Notes under the pieces: generated by a model
What the model saw: the letters and a program-made list of their open reading frames with translations, nothing else
The model's database searches: none
Told to the model about the DNA's origin: nothing
Part shown: positions 19,214-27,588 of the stretch, piece by piece
Layout: each line of letters begins with the position of its first letter
How positions within the stretch are numbered: position 1 is the stretch's first letter
Position numbers and translations under genes: made by a program
Assembly: GCF_000182745.2 (NCBI RefSeq)
Contig: NC_016027.1
Span: forward strand, 1,181,001-1,245,000
Direction of reading: 5' to 3'
From: Komagataeibacter medellinensis NBRC 3288
Lineage (GTDB): Bacteria > Pseudomonadota > Alphaproteobacteria > Acetobacterales > Acetobacteraceae
DNA: 64,000 bases

Positions 19214-20782
19214 ATGACATTCCTTCCGCCATCCCCCCGCCATGCCGCAACCCGCCCGACCCGTAACAGGGGCCACGCGCTGCGCCTTGCATCTGTAGCC
19301 CTGCCGCTTGCAGCACTGGCAGGATGCATGGTTGGGCCGAAATATCACCGTCCCGACGCCATCGTATCGGCACGCTTCAAGGAACTGCGCCCCGAACCCG
19401 GCTGGGAAAACGCCGCTCCCCAGATGGCCGAACTACCCAAGCATGACTGGTGGACAATCTATAACGACCCGATCCTGAACGGGCTTGAGACACAGGTCGC
19501 AATTTCCAACCAGAACATCAAGGAATACGAGGCCAACTACCGCAACGCCCGCGCCATGATCGACAGCATCCGTGCGCAGCTCTTCCCCACCATAAGCGGC
19601 AGCCTTGGCTTCAACCGCGCAGGCCACGGGGAGGGGTCGCTTTCCTCATCGGGCAGCAACTACGCCAAAGAAGGGACGACTTACAACACCTACAACCTGG
19701 GGCCGAGTGCCAGCTGGGATCTCGACCTGTGGGGCAAGATCCGCCGCCAGGTGCAGGAGCAGGTTACCGCAGCCCAGGCCAGTGCGGCCGATCTGGCCAA
19801 TGCCACCCTGTCCTACCAGGCGCAGTTGGCCACCGCCTACTTCAACCTGCGCTACCAGGACAGCCTGACGGACCTGCTGCAACGCTACGTGCGCTTCAAT
19901 GAACAGGCGCTTCAGATAACCCAGAACCAGTTCGACGCCGGCACGGCCGATCCCACCGCCGTGCTGCAGGCACGTACCACGCTGGAGCAGAACCGGGCTT
20001 CCCTTGTTCAGGCCGGGATCAACCGCGCGCAGTACGAACATGCCATTGCCGTACTGATCGGCAAGCCACCTGCCGATGTCTCGATCGCACCCGCCGCCCT
20101 GTCACGCACCGTGCCACCCATTCCGGTCACGGTGCCTTCCGACCTGCTGCAACGCCGCCCGGACATTGCAGCGGCCGAACGCACGATGGAACAGTATAAC
20201 GCCCAGATCGGTGCCGACATGGCGGCGTTCTATCCCGATGTCACCATCAACGCCAGCTACGCGCAAAGCGGTGGTGATCCGGTCACTTCGCTCATGAGTG
20301 TTGCCAACCGCGTATGGTCACTGGGCGCGTCCGCCACCGAGATATTGTTCTCGGGCGGGTCGCGCACGGCTGCGGTGCATGAAGCCAATGCGCAGTATGA
20401 TAACGCGGTCGCCACCTATCGCCAGACCGTACTGACCGCGCTGCAAAATACGGAAGACCAGCTTTCCAACCTGCGCATCCTGTCACAGCAGTCCGCGCAG
20501 CAGCAGAAAGCGCTGGACTTTGCCAACCGCACGGTCGAGGTCTCGCTCAACCAGTACCAAGCCGGGACCGAGATCTACACGACCGTCATCACCAACGAAA
20601 ATTCTGCCCTGTCCTCTGCCGAGACTCTGCTTGGCATCCAGCAGCAGCGCATGGTGGACAGCGTCAGCCTGGTACAGGCACTTGGTGGCGGATGGGATGC
20701 CTCCCGCCTGCCGTCCAAGAAATCGCTGCAGAAGGATAACCCGCTGCTGCCTTCCTTCATCCAGAAAGACACCAATAAATAG
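19214..20782 (+). CDS. Outer-membrane efflux lipoprotein (OprM/NodT family)
   Basis: A 522-residue outer-membrane factor forming the exit duct of the pump. A lipoprotein signal ends at LAALAGC (Cys38), followed by MVGPKYHRPD, the common NodT-family N terminus. Two long helical repeats (around 80-250 and 290-480) with the LLQRRPDIAAAER motif between them fit the TolC-like barrel. Start at the ATG at 19214, five bases after the mdtC-like stop. It is the last gene of the operon, so this efflux set carries its own channel, unlike E. coli mdtABC, which borrows TolC. Confidence 0.92.
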   Translation: MTFLPPSPRHAATRPTRNRGHALRLASVALPLAALAGCMVGPKYHRPDAIVSARFKELRPEPGWENAAPQMAELPKHDWWTIYNDPILNGLETQVAISNQNIKEYEANYRNARAMIDSIRAQLFPTISGSLGFNRAGHGEGSLSSSGSNYAKEGTTYNTYNLGPSASWDLDLWGKIRRQVQEQVTAAQASAADLANATLSYQAQLATAYFNLRYQDSLTDLLQRYVRFNEQALQITQNQFDAGTADPTAVLQARTTLEQNRASLVQAGINRAQYEHAIAVLIGKPPADVSIAPAALSRTVPPIPVTVPSDLLQRRPDIAAAERTMEQYNAQIGADMAAFYPDVTINASYAQSGGDPVTSLMSVANRVWSLGASATEILFSGGSRTAAVHEANAQYDNAVATYRQTVLTALQNTEDQLSNLRILSQQSAQQQKALDFANRTVEVSLNQYQAGTEIYTTVITNENSALSSAETLLGIQQQRMVDSVSLVQALGGGWDASRLPSKKSLQKDNPLLPSFIQKDTNK

Positions 20783-20789
20783 GCATGAA

Positions 20790-20826
20790 AAAACCCCCTG
20801 TGCCGGATGGCAGCAGGGGGTTTTCT
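20790..20826. terminator. Bidirectional intrinsic terminator
   Basis: The strong hairpin has arms CCCCCTG (20794-20800) and CAGGGGG (20814-20820), with an inner TGCC/GGCA stem around GGAT. It is flanked by AAAA on the left and TTTT on the right, so both strands carry a U-run after the stem. It ends the RND operon on the plus strand and the small DUF1328 gene on the minus strand. Confidence 0.88.
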
Positions 20827-20843
20827 GCATTGGAAATGCGCTG

Positions 20844-21020
20844 TCAGCTTGATAGCGACCGGGCCGTGAACAGGCCGATCAGCAGTACCACCACGAATAT
20901 CGTGATGGCGATAAAGAAAAGTATCTTTGCCATGCCGGCCGAAGCGGCGGAAATACCACTGAACCCGAACACACCGGCAATCAGTGAGATAATTAGAAAA
21001 AACAGTGCCAGTTTCAGCAT
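20844..21020 (-). CDS. DUF1328 (YtjA-type) small membrane protein
   Basis: A 58-residue protein with two hydrophobic segments: MLKLALFFLIISLIAGVFGF, then a short GISAASAG loop, then ILFFIAITIFVVVLLIGLF. That is the full DUF1328/UPF0391 pattern. The ATG at 21020 has AAGGA eight bases upstream; the open frame upstream has no ribosome site. Function is unknown; relatives are small inner-membrane proteins often induced in stress. It shares the terminator at 20790-20826 with the RND operon. Confidence 0.82.
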   Translation of the reverse strand: MLKLALFFLIISLIAGVFGFSGISAASAGMAKILFFIAITIFVVVLLIGLFTARSLSS

Positions 21021-21084
21021 GGTATTTGTCCTTGCAGGTAAGTCATGGCAGACCAACGCGCCAGCATGACATATGTTGCCTTAT

Positions 21085-21342
21085 TTATGCACGGCGCCGC
21101 ATGAACAGGGTCGCAACAAAACCCAGCAGGGACGCGCCAAGCAGCGCCAGTAGCGGACGGTCCGCCGTCATGTCGCGCACGGTATCCAGGATATCGCCCA
21201 GACCCTGTTGCGCCATGCCACCTGCACCCTGCATCCGTGCGGAAAATGGAGCGCCAGGATCACCGGCAAGGCCGTCCAGTCCATCTTGCAGCCGACCGAT
21301 GCCTTCCTCCAGATGGGTTTCTAAATTGGGGGTATCTGTCAT
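21085..21342 (-). CDS. Small tail-anchored protein, CsbD/DUF883-like
   Basis: An 85-residue protein. The ATG at 21342 is preceded by AAGGA ten bases upstream. An amphipathic N-terminal part (EEGIGRLQDGLDGLAGD) is followed by a C-terminal helix (PLLALLGASLLGFVATLF) and MRRRA. It aligns by eye over most of its length with the gene at 9379 (GIGR, D, GL, GD, GMA, RPL, LG, RR shared), so the two are paralogues. DUF883-type proteins such as ElaB/YqjD tie ribosomes or stress responses to the inner membrane; whether that applies here is unknown. Confidence 0.62.
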   Translation of the reverse strand: MTDTPNLETHLEEGIGRLQDGLDGLAGDPGAPFSARMQGAGGMAQQGLGDILDTVRDMTADRPLLALLGASLLGFVATLFMRRRA

Positions 21343-21447
21343 GTTCCATATTTCCTTGCGTGCCAGTGGGGCAGGTCCATGCGCCACACCCGACCCCGTT
21401 AGCCCTGATTCCTGCCAGTGGTCAGCAGGCCCTGTGGGACAGGCTTA

Positions 21448-22260
21448 TCATATCTCCGATGCCTGCCAATAGGCTGCATCCGCACCGAGATTCTCTTCCC
21501 CCGCGATCAGGCGCTTCATGCGCTCCGCCATGGCGCGCATGGCCGGCGCGGTCCGGTCACGCGGGCGGGGACCAACCGTAAAGTCGCCCCGCAGCCCGGC
21601 GGGATGCCCGGCAAGAATGATGATCCGGTCCGCCAGCACCAGTGCTTCATCAAGGTCATGGGTCACAAACAGCACAGTGCCCTGCGTGCGGCCATGGATG
21701 CGCAGCAGTTCCTGCTGCAATGCCGTGCGGGTAATCGCATCCAGCGCGCCGAAGGGTTCATCCATCAGCAGTAGGTCCGGCTCGACCGTCAGGGCGCGGG
21801 CCACGCCCACGCGCTGGCGCTGGCCGCCAGAAAGCTGACGGGGCCAGCGGTTCGTCTTGTCCGCAAGCCCTACCAGATCCAGCGCCGCCATGGCGCGCGC
21901 CCGCCGCGCGGCCCGGTCCAGCCCCAGCCCCTCCAGCCCCAGTTCCACATTGCGCAGCACGCTGCGCCACGGCATGAGCTTGGCATCCTGAAACACCATG
22001 GCTGCTGGCCGGTGCACGCTCGCGGGCGTTGATTTCAGTTCAACCCGTCCTTCGCTGGGCGGCATAAGCCCCATGATGACGCGTAGCAACGTCGACTTGC
22101 CCACGCCCGATGGCCCAAGCAGGGCCACGAACTCACCGCGCCGGATCTCCAGATCGACATGCCGCAGGATAAAGCTGCGCCCATGGTCATGGGACAGGCC
22201 GATATCCTCCAGCCGTACCACTACATCCGCCGTGGTGGTGGGTGTCGCCACGTTATTCAT
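21448..22260 (-). CDS. ABC importer ATPase, sulfonate/nitrate/taurine type
   Basis: A 270-residue ATP-binding subunit. Walker A is GPSGVGKST (49-57), the Q-loop is near FQDAKLMPW, the signature is LSGGQRQR (143-150), Walker B is LLLMDEP (163-169) and the switch His is His201 (FVTHDLDEA). The wording is that of SsuB/TauB/NrtD proteins. It lies 12 bases after the permease gene in the same direction. It energises uptake of a small anion or aliphatic sulfonate; the substrate cannot be read from this subunit. Confidence 0.9.
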   Translation of the reverse strand: MNNVATPTTTADVVVRLEDIGLSHDHGRSFILRHVDLEIRRGEFVALLGPSGVGKSTLLRVIMGLMPPSEGRVELKSTPASVHRPAAMVFQDAKLMPWRSVLRNVELGLEGLGLDRAARRARAMAALDLVGLADKTNRWPRQLSGGQRQRVGVARALTVEPDLLLMDEPFGALDAITRTALQQELLRIHGRTQGTVLFVTHDLDEALVLADRIIILAGHPAGLRGDFTVGPRPRDRTAPAMRAMAERMKRLIAGEENLGADAAYWQASEI

Positions 22261-22272
22261 TCCTAACAGTCC

Positions 22273-23037
22273 CTAACCCTGCCAGCCCAGCAACCGCCTG
22301 CGCACCAGCATGAACAGCGTATCGGTCAGCGCATAGAGCAGGGCCATGGTCAGCATGTAGACCACGACAAGATCAGTTGCCAGCAGGCTGGAGGCCTGCA
22401 TCATCCGCGCGCCAATGCCCGGAACGCCAAACAGTTCCGCCGCCACAACCGACATCCATGCCTGTCCCAGCCCCGTACGCAGCCCCGCCAGCACGCCGGG
22501 AGCGGATGCCGGAATGACCACCGTGCGCAGCCGTGCCCAGAACCCGCCATGCCCGAACGAGGCCGCGACTTCGTACAGGTCCGGGTCAATCGACTGCACG
22601 GCCCCGTAGGCCGCGTAGAAATTGATCCAGAAGACCGAAACGGCGATGACAAACGTGGCCCCCGCCGTATTGAGCCCGAACCACAGAATGGCAAAGGGCA
22701 CCCATGCCAGCCCCGGAATGGGCCGCAGTACCCGCACCACACCCGATAGCAGGCCATCAAGCAGCAGCACCGTCCCGCACAGCAGGCCAAGCAGCGTACC
22801 CAGCACGGAACCCGCCAGCAGGCCGGTCAGGTAATGGGTCAGGCTATCGCATATGGCCTGTGTCCAGGCACCACTGCGTACTTCCCCCAGCCAGGCCGGA
22901 CCAAGGCTGGTGGGCGCGGGTAGCAGGCCCGATGGCACCCAGCCAAGGCGGATGGCGGCCTCCCACATGCCAAACAGAACTCCAAGACCCACCGCGCCCA
23001 GCAGTGGACGCAGCAGGGCAGAATGCCGCATGGTCAT
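22273..23037 (-). CDS. ABC importer permease (SsuC/TauC-like)
   Basis: A 254-residue inner-membrane subunit with six predicted helices. The cytoplasmic EAA-type loop reads EVAASFGHGGFWARLRTVVIPASAPGVLAGLRTGLG across about residues 157-192, where the first Glu-Ala and the later Gly mark the contact with the ATPase (shown here as adjoining pieces of the loop; see positions). The ATG at 23037 overlaps the stop of the binding-protein gene (23034). Middle gene of a three-gene importer operon. Confidence 0.88.
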   Translation of the reverse strand: MTMRHSALLRPLLGAVGLGVLFGMWEAAIRLGWVPSGLLPAPTSLGPAWLGEVRSGAWTQAICDSLTHYLTGLLAGSVLGTLLGLLCGTVLLLDGLLSGVVRVLRPIPGLAWVPFAILWFGLNTAGATFVIAVSVFWINFYAAYGAVQSIDPDLYEVAASFGHGGFWARLRTVVIPASAPGVLAGLRTGLGQAWMSVVAAELFGVPGIGARMMQASSLLATDLVVVYMLTMALLYALTDTLFMLVRRRLLGWQG

Positions 23038-24077
23038 TGAGCGATCTGCTTGTAGGGTTCCTGGTCGAACAGTGCCTCCACGGGCTCTGCCTTGTGCAGT
23101 AGGCCGACCTGGACTTCGAAATCCTGTAACTTGCCTACCGCATCCACAATTTTCGCCGGGTCGGACACGAACCCGGCCGCCGAAGCCTTCAGCGCCTCGA
23201 TAATGATATCCTTGGGCAGCATACCGCCGCCAAGGGCCTGCTGCACGTAGGGTTCAGCCTGTTCGGGGTCCGTTGCCAGCAGGTGCGTTGCCTTGACAAA
23301 GCTGCTGATGAACGCACCTTTCCACGCGGCGCGGTCTGGCGCGTCCTCATTGAGGATAGCCAGCACCGAACCGGGCTGGCCGGGCATGAGGTCATGGCCA
23401 GAAGCCAGAACCCGCATGCCGGGCATACGGTGGCGGATAATGGTCAGCGCAGGCTCACGCAGGATGGCCGCATCCACCGCACCCGCCAGGAATGCCTGCT
23501 GGGCCGCATCAATATCAATACCAACAATATCTGTCACCTGATCCGGTTCCAGCCCGTTACGCGCCTTGAGCCAGAAGCGCAGCAGGGTATCAGGCACCGA
23601 ACCCATGGGCTGGGCTGCGATCTTGGGTTTGTGGCCTGCCTTGCCCGTAAAATCGGCAAAGCGCTGACGCAGCGCATCGGGACCAAGCGGGGCAGGCTGT
23701 TCAGGTAGGTCCACCGCCAGCGCGCCACGTGAGACAACTTCCAGTTCCTCTGTCGCCGCACTGGCCACGACCTTCACGTCCGCGCCATGCGCACGCGCCT
23801 GCAGCAGCGGCAGGACACCCGCGACATAGGCATCGATCTTGCCTGATACCAATGCCTGTATTGCCTGTGGCCCGGACTGGAAGCGAACAAGCTGCATGTC
23901 GATCCCGGCATCGCGTGCCCAGTTCTTACCCTGCATGACAAACAGCGGCGCAGAGCCAATAACCGGGATATAGCCAACACGCACCGTGGCGGCATGGGCA
24001 CTCCCGCACAAGCCCAGTGCCGCCACCAGTGCATGAAGGCTGCGACGTATTACACGCCGGAATGGGGATTCTGTCAT
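23034..24077 (-). CDS. ABC importer periplasmic substrate-binding protein
   Basis: A 347-residue binding protein of the SsuA/TauA/NMT1 family. The ATG at 24077 gives a clear signal peptide with cleavage near GSAHA-A (residue 29); the longer frame to 24122 extends into AT-rich upstream DNA. After cleavage TVRVGYIPVIGSAPLFV starts lobe 1, and ALVSGKIDAYVAG and AGAVDAAILREPAL carry the usual ligand-loop pattern. Sulfonates, taurine, nitrate or pyrimidine precursors are all used by this family. No ssuD, tauD or nitrate reductase gene is nearby to settle the substrate. Confidence 0.85.
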   Translation of the reverse strand: MTESPFRRVIRRSLHALVAALGLCGSAHAATVRVGYIPVIGSAPLFVMQGKNWARDAGIDMQLVRFQSGPQAIQALVSGKIDAYVAGVLPLLQARAHGADVKVVASAATEELEVVSRGALAVDLPEQPAPLGPDALRQRFADFTGKAGHKPKIAAQPMGSVPDTLLRFWLKARNGLEPDQVTDIVGIDIDAAQQAFLAGAVDAAILREPALTIIRHRMPGMRVLASGHDLMPGQPGSVLAILNEDAPDRAAWKGAFISSFVKATHLLATDPEQAEPYVQQALGGGMLPKDIIIEALKASAAGFVSDPAKIVDAVGKLQDFEVQVGLLHKAEPVEALFDQEPYKQIAQ

Positions 24078-24111
24078 GGCAAAAGCCCTGTCTGCTACGC
24101 GGTAAAGGAAT

Positions 24112-24141
24112 ATATGGTTCAATACACTATGGAAACCATAT
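24112..24141. promoter_or_regulatory. Inverted repeat upstream of the ABC importer operon
   Basis: ATATGGTT (24112-24119) and AACCATAT (24134-24141) are perfect inverted arms 14 bases apart, and a nested TATGG-AAA-CCATA lies at 24128-24140. The site is 35-64 bases upstream of the binding-protein start, in unusually AT-rich DNA, where an operator for a dimeric regulator would be expected. No regulator gene is adjacent. Confidence 0.35.
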
Positions 24142-24199
24142 GTAATCCAGATTGAATTTCTATATAACGATAAAATAATGTTGGTTTAAAAAAAGTCAC

Positions 24200-24229
24200 A
24201 AAAAAACCCGGCCGAAGCCGGGTTTTCGT
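24200..24229 (-). terminator. Intrinsic terminator after rplQ (end of alpha operon)
   Basis: Arms AAAACCCGGC (24203-24212) and GCCGGGTTTT (24217-24226) enclose CGAA; on the minus-strand RNA this is a UUCG tetraloop hairpin followed by seven U. It starts about 20 bases after the rplQ stop and closes the whole ribosomal cluster. Confidence 0.9.
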
Positions 24230-24245
24230 AAAAAACCAGACAGCC

Positions 24246-24671
24246 TCAGGCAGCCAGGTTTTCTTCATGGTTGGCTTCGGGGCGCGGACCGCTGTCCTGA
24301 CCCTTCGCCGACACATCGCGGTCAACCAGTTCGATTACGGCCATGTCAGCCGCATCGCCATGGCGCATGCCCGCACGCAGCACACGGGTGTAACCACCCT
24401 GGCGCGTCTTGTAGCGGTCAGCCACGGTGGCAAACAGCTTGGACACGATCTTGTCGTCACGCAGCTGAGCGAAAGCCAGACGGCGGGCGTGCAGGTCGCC
24501 ACGCTTGCCAAGGGTGATCAGCTTCTCCACAACCGGGCGCAGCTCCTTCGCCTTGGGCAATGTAGTGGTGATCTGTTCGTGCTTGATCAGGGCGACAGCC
24601 ATGTTGCGAAACATGGCCAGTCGATGGGACGAGGTAACGCCGAGCTTACGGCCGGCAACACCGTGACGCAT
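24246..24671 (-). CDS. rplQ: 50S ribosomal protein L17
   Basis: A 141-residue L17. [20 protein letters not shown] is the standard start, and the [17 protein letters not shown] core is present. It is somewhat longer than E. coli L17 (127) because of an acidic C-terminal tail. It is the last gene of the alpha operon (rpsM-rpsK-rpoA-rplQ), 33 bases after rpoA. Confidence 0.97.
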   Translation of the reverse strand: MRHGVAGRKLGVTSSHRLAMFRNMAVALIKHEQITTTLPKAKELRPVVEKLITLGKRGDLHARRLAFAQLRDDKIVSKLFATVADRYKTRQGGYTRVLRAGMRHGDAADMAVIELVDRDVSAKGQDSGPRPEANHEENLAA

Positions 24672-24704
24672 GATGTAATTTCCTGTTTTATCCGGTTCAG
24701 AGGA

Positions 24705-25724
24705 TCAGAACGGCTCGTCGAGCCTCTTCGCCAGATCTTCGATATTTTCCGGCGGCCAGGCCGGGACATTCATACCCAGTGAAAGCCCCATGGCAGTCAG
24801 GACTTCCTTGATCTCGTTGAGCGACTTGCGGCCGAAGTTCGGCGTGCGCAGCATCTCTTGCTCGGTCTTCTGAACCAGATCACCGATATAGACGATGTTG
24901 TCGTTCTTCAGGCAGTTGGCGCTACGAACCGACAGCTCCAGTTCATCCACCTTGCGCAGCAGGTTGCGGTTGAACGGCAGATCGTCCTGCGGTTCTTCCG
25001 TGCGCACCGTGCGCGGCTCATCGAAGTTGATGAACAGCTGGAGCTGGTCCTGCAGAATCCGCGCGGCAAGTGCCACGGCATCTTCAGGCGTTACCGCACC
25101 GTTGGTCTCGACTGTCAGCAGCAGGCGGTCATAATCAGTGACCTGACCCACGCGGGTCTGCTCGACCTTGTAGGACACGCGGCGCACGGGCGAGTAGATG
25201 GCATCAACCGGGATTAGGCCGATCGGCGCATCTTCCGGGCGGTTGGCCGCTGCCGGAACATACCCCTTGCCCATGTTCACGGTGAACTCCATCCCGAACT
25301 TCACCCCTTCATCAAGGGTACAAATCACGAGATCTGGGTTCATGACCTCAATGTCATGCCCGGTCTGGATCTGGCCGGCACGCACTTCACCGGGGCCAGT
25401 GGCCGTCAGCACCATGCGCTTGGGGCCTTCACCATGCATCCGCAACGCGAGCTGCTTGATGTTGAGCACGATATCGGTCACGTCTTCACGAACACCCGCC
25501 ACCGACGAGAATTCATGCAGTACGCCGTCAATCTGGATTGCCGTAACCGCAGCCCCCTGCAGGGACGACAGCAGAACCCGACGGATCGCGTTACCCAGCG
25601 TCATGCCAAAGCCGCGTTCCAGCGGTTCGGCAACAACTGTAGCAATGCGTGAAGGTTCCGCCCCCGGTTCGACTTCCAGCTTTTCCGGCTTGATCAGGGA
25701 TTGCCAGTTTTTCTGGAGGACCAA
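24705..25724 (-). CDS. rpoA: RNA polymerase alpha subunit
   Basis: A 339-residue alpha subunit. The N-terminal domain has [21 protein letters not shown] for dimer and beta/beta-prime assembly. The C-terminal domain (about 255-320) has the [15 protein letters not shown] helix and the [13 protein letters not shown] stretch that bind UP-element DNA and activators. The start codon is TTG at 25724, with AAGG eight bases upstream and no in-frame ATG that keeps the conserved [17 protein letters not shown] start. Long leader (127 bases) after rpsK contains two palindromes. Confidence 0.97.
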   Translation of the reverse strand: MVLQKNWQSLIKPEKLEVEPGAEPSRIATVVAEPLERGFGMTLGNAIRRVLLSSLQGAAVTAIQIDGVLHEFSSVAGVREDVTDIVLNIKQLALRMHGEGPKRMVLTATGPGEVRAGQIQTGHDIEVMNPDLVICTLDEGVKFGMEFTVNMGKGYVPAAANRPEDAPIGLIPVDAIYSPVRRVSYKVEQTRVGQVTDYDRLLLTVETNGAVTPEDAVALAARILQDQLQLFINFDEPRTVRTEEPQDDLPFNRNLLRKVDELELSVRSANCLKNDNIVYIGDLVQKTEQEMLRTPNFGRKSLNEIKEVLTAMGLSLGMNVPAWPPENIEDLAKRLDEPF

Positions 25725-25745
25725 GGTAATGGCCTTTCAAGACTG

Positions 25746-25829
25746 ATCTGCCGCTTTTTATGGCGGCAGATGGTACCCCACCCCACGGGGAGATACCGGA
25801 ATGACAATCTTCCCCCGCATGCGGGGGAA
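25746..25829. repeat. Two palindromes in the rpsK-rpoA gap
   Basis: Arms ATCTGCCGC (25746-25754) and GCGGCAGAT (25763-25771) pair perfectly around eight bases. A 20-base perfect palindrome (TTCCCCCGCA and its complement) lies at 25810-25829, just after the rpsK stop. Neither is followed by a U-run on the minus strand, so they could be RNA-processing or pausing hairpins that set rpoA/rplQ output relative to rpsM/rpsK. Confidence 0.4.
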
Positions 25830-25851
25830 TACGACTAACGCGGGACGCCGA

Positions 25852-26244
25852 TCAGACGCGACGGCGCTTGCGCGGACGGCAACCGTTATGCGGCACCGGC
25901 GTCATGTCGCGGATGGCCGTGATCGAGAAACCGACAGCCTGGAGGGCACGCAGGGCGCTCTCACGCCCCGACCCGGGACCGGAAACCTCAATTTCCAGCG
26001 TCTCCATGCCGTGCTCACGTGCCTTGCGGCCTGCATCCTCGGCTGCAACCTGCGCTGCATACGGGGTGGACTTGCGCGATCCCTTGAAGCCCTGAGCACC
26101 AGCAGAAGACCAGGCAATCGCATTACCCTGGGCATCGGAGATGGTGATCATGGTGTTGTTAAATGTGGACAGCACATGCGCCACACCGGAAATGATGTTT
26201 TTCCGCTCTTTCTTGCGAATACGCGGAGCCGCAGCTTTCGCCAT
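25852..26244 (-). CDS. rpsK: 30S ribosomal protein S11
   Basis: A 130-residue S11 of normal length. [19 protein letters not shown] and the C-terminal [20 protein letters not shown] are characteristic; the latter lies in the platform beside the mRNA exit path. Second gene of the alpha operon, 78 bases after rpsM. Confidence 0.97.
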   Translation of the reverse strand: MAKAAAPRIRKKERKNIISGVAHVLSTFNNTMITISDAQGNAIAWSSAGAQGFKGSRKSTPYAAQVAAEDAGRKAREHGMETLEIEVSGPGSGRESALRALQAVGFSITAIRDMTPVPHNGCRPRKRRRV

Positions 26245-26322
26245 AGTTTTCTCGATCCTGTCAGTTCAAACGGTGCGCGGGACAGATAACGCCCCGTGCT
26301 TTCATACCTGGCAATCCGCTGA

Positions 26323-26700
26323 TTAGCGGGTTGCCTTCTTCTTGCCCGCAATAGCCACGGCCTTACCCTTACGGGTACGGGCGTTGGTATGAGTCCGCTG
26401 ACCATGGACAGGCAGCCCGCGCCGGTGACGCAGGCCACGGTAACAGCCAAGGTCCATCAGACGCTTGATGTTCATCGCCACTTCACGGCGAAGATCACCT
26501 TCCACGCGGTAATTGCTGTCGATCAGTTCACGGATCTTGCCGATCTCATCATCAGACAGTTCATTCACGCGCCGCTCAGCCGGGATTTCCAGCTGGTCGC
26601 AGATCGCCTGGGCCTTCGTCGCCCCGATACCATAGATATAACGCAGGGCAATTGTGACCCGCTTGTTAGTTGGGATGTTCACGCCGGCAATACGTGCCAC
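26323..26700 (-). CDS. rpsM: 30S ribosomal protein S13
   Basis: A 125-residue S13 with the start [13 protein letters not shown] and the basic C terminus [20 protein letters not shown] that reaches the P-site tRNA. The start codon is GTG at 26700. First gene of the alpha operon, with a ~185-base leader between a predicted promoter (26886-26918) and the start, long enough for translational autoregulation. Confidence 0.96.
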   Translation of the reverse strand: MARIAGVNIPTNKRVTIALRYIYGIGATKAQAICDQLEIPAERRVNELSDDEIGKIRELIDSNYRVEGDLRREVAMNIKRLMDLGCYRGLRHRRGLPVHGQRTHTNARTRKGKAVAIAGKKKATR

Positions 26701-26885
26701 GCCACTTACTCCTCGTCCGCCCTGTTCGGGGCACTACATTTAGGCAGGGCTGCTTCACACCACCTGCCCGATTGGCAGGAGCGCCGTGAACATACCGGTC
26801 TAACCGGCCAACCCAGCATCATTCATTCAGGCCGTGCGCGCCGGACTGTTAAGCCCGACTCAACACGACATTCATACCTTGAGGG

Positions 26886-26918
26886 CGCGCAATATACTGC
26901 TGCCCCCCTATGAGTCAA
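26886..26918 (-). promoter_or_regulatory. Predicted promoter of the alpha operon (rpsM)
   Basis: On the minus strand TTGACT (26918-26913), a 16-base spacer, TATATT (26896-26891) and then GCGCGCCCTC follow one another. Both hexamers are close to the sigma-70 consensus. A GANTC site (26912-26916) overlaps the -35. The promoter begins 11 bases after the adk stop codon. The GC-rich stretch after the -10 is shared with the predicted rpsL and rplK promoters. Confidence 0.65.
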
Positions 26919-26928
26919 TTATTTCTAA

Positions 26929-27588
26929 TCACTTTTTAGTGATACGATCGATAACTGCAAACACTTCCCGTGTCACCACGTCAATGTCGGCCATACCATC
27001 GATACGGTACAGGCGCTTCTCCGCTTCATAATAAGGCAGGATCGGCGCCGTCAGTTCACGGTAGGTTTTCAGGCGTGCGGCAACAGTTTCACGCCGGTCA
27101 TCTTCCCGGCGAATGAACTCATGCCCACCACACACATCGCATGTACCTTCAACCTTCGGCCGCTTGAACACATCGTTATAGCCCGCCCCACACTTGGCGC
27201 AGGTATAACGGCCCGCTATGCGGTCGGCCAAGGCTTCTTCATCCACATCCAGCAGCAGCACCGCATCGATATGCTGCCCGCTACGCGCCAGCATCGTATC
27301 AAGCGCCTCAGCCTGCGCACGGGTGCGCGGGAATCCATCAAGGATAAAGCCCTTCGCGCAATCGGGTTGGCGGATACGGCTCTCGATCATGGCAATGATC
27401 AGGTCATCAGGGACAAGCCTGCCTTCCGCCATGATTGTCTTGACCTGCTTCCCCAGGAGGCTGCCCGCCGCAACTTCCGCGCGCAGCATATCCCCGGTCG
27501 AGATCTGTGCGATTCCATACCGCTCTTCCAGTCGTTTTGACTGCGTGCCTTTACCGGCACCTGGCGGTCCAAGAAAAATGATGTTCAA
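26929..27588 (-). CDS. adk: Adenylate kinase
   Basis: A 219-residue enzyme that interconverts ATP + AMP and 2 ADP. P-loop [10 protein letters not shown] (7-16), AMP-site TGDMLR (31-36) and DGFPRTR (84-90) are intact. The LID domain carries four Cys (130, 133, 150, 153), so it is the long zinc-binding form. The start is TTG at 27588, overlapping the secY stop (TTGA, 27585-27588), which predicts translational coupling. A small hairpin (26927-26942) overlaps its stop codon. Confidence 0.96.
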   Translation of the reverse strand: MNIIFLGPPGAGKGTQSKRLEERYGIAQISTGDMLRAEVAAGSLLGKQVKTIMAEGRLVPDDLIIAMIESRIRQPDCAKGFILDGFPRTRAQAEALDTMLARSGQHIDAVLLLDVDEEALADRIAGRYTCAKCGAGYNDVFKRPKVEGTCDVCGGHEFIRREDDRRETVAARLKTYRELTAPILPYYEAEKRLYRIDGMADIDVVTREVFAVIDRITKK

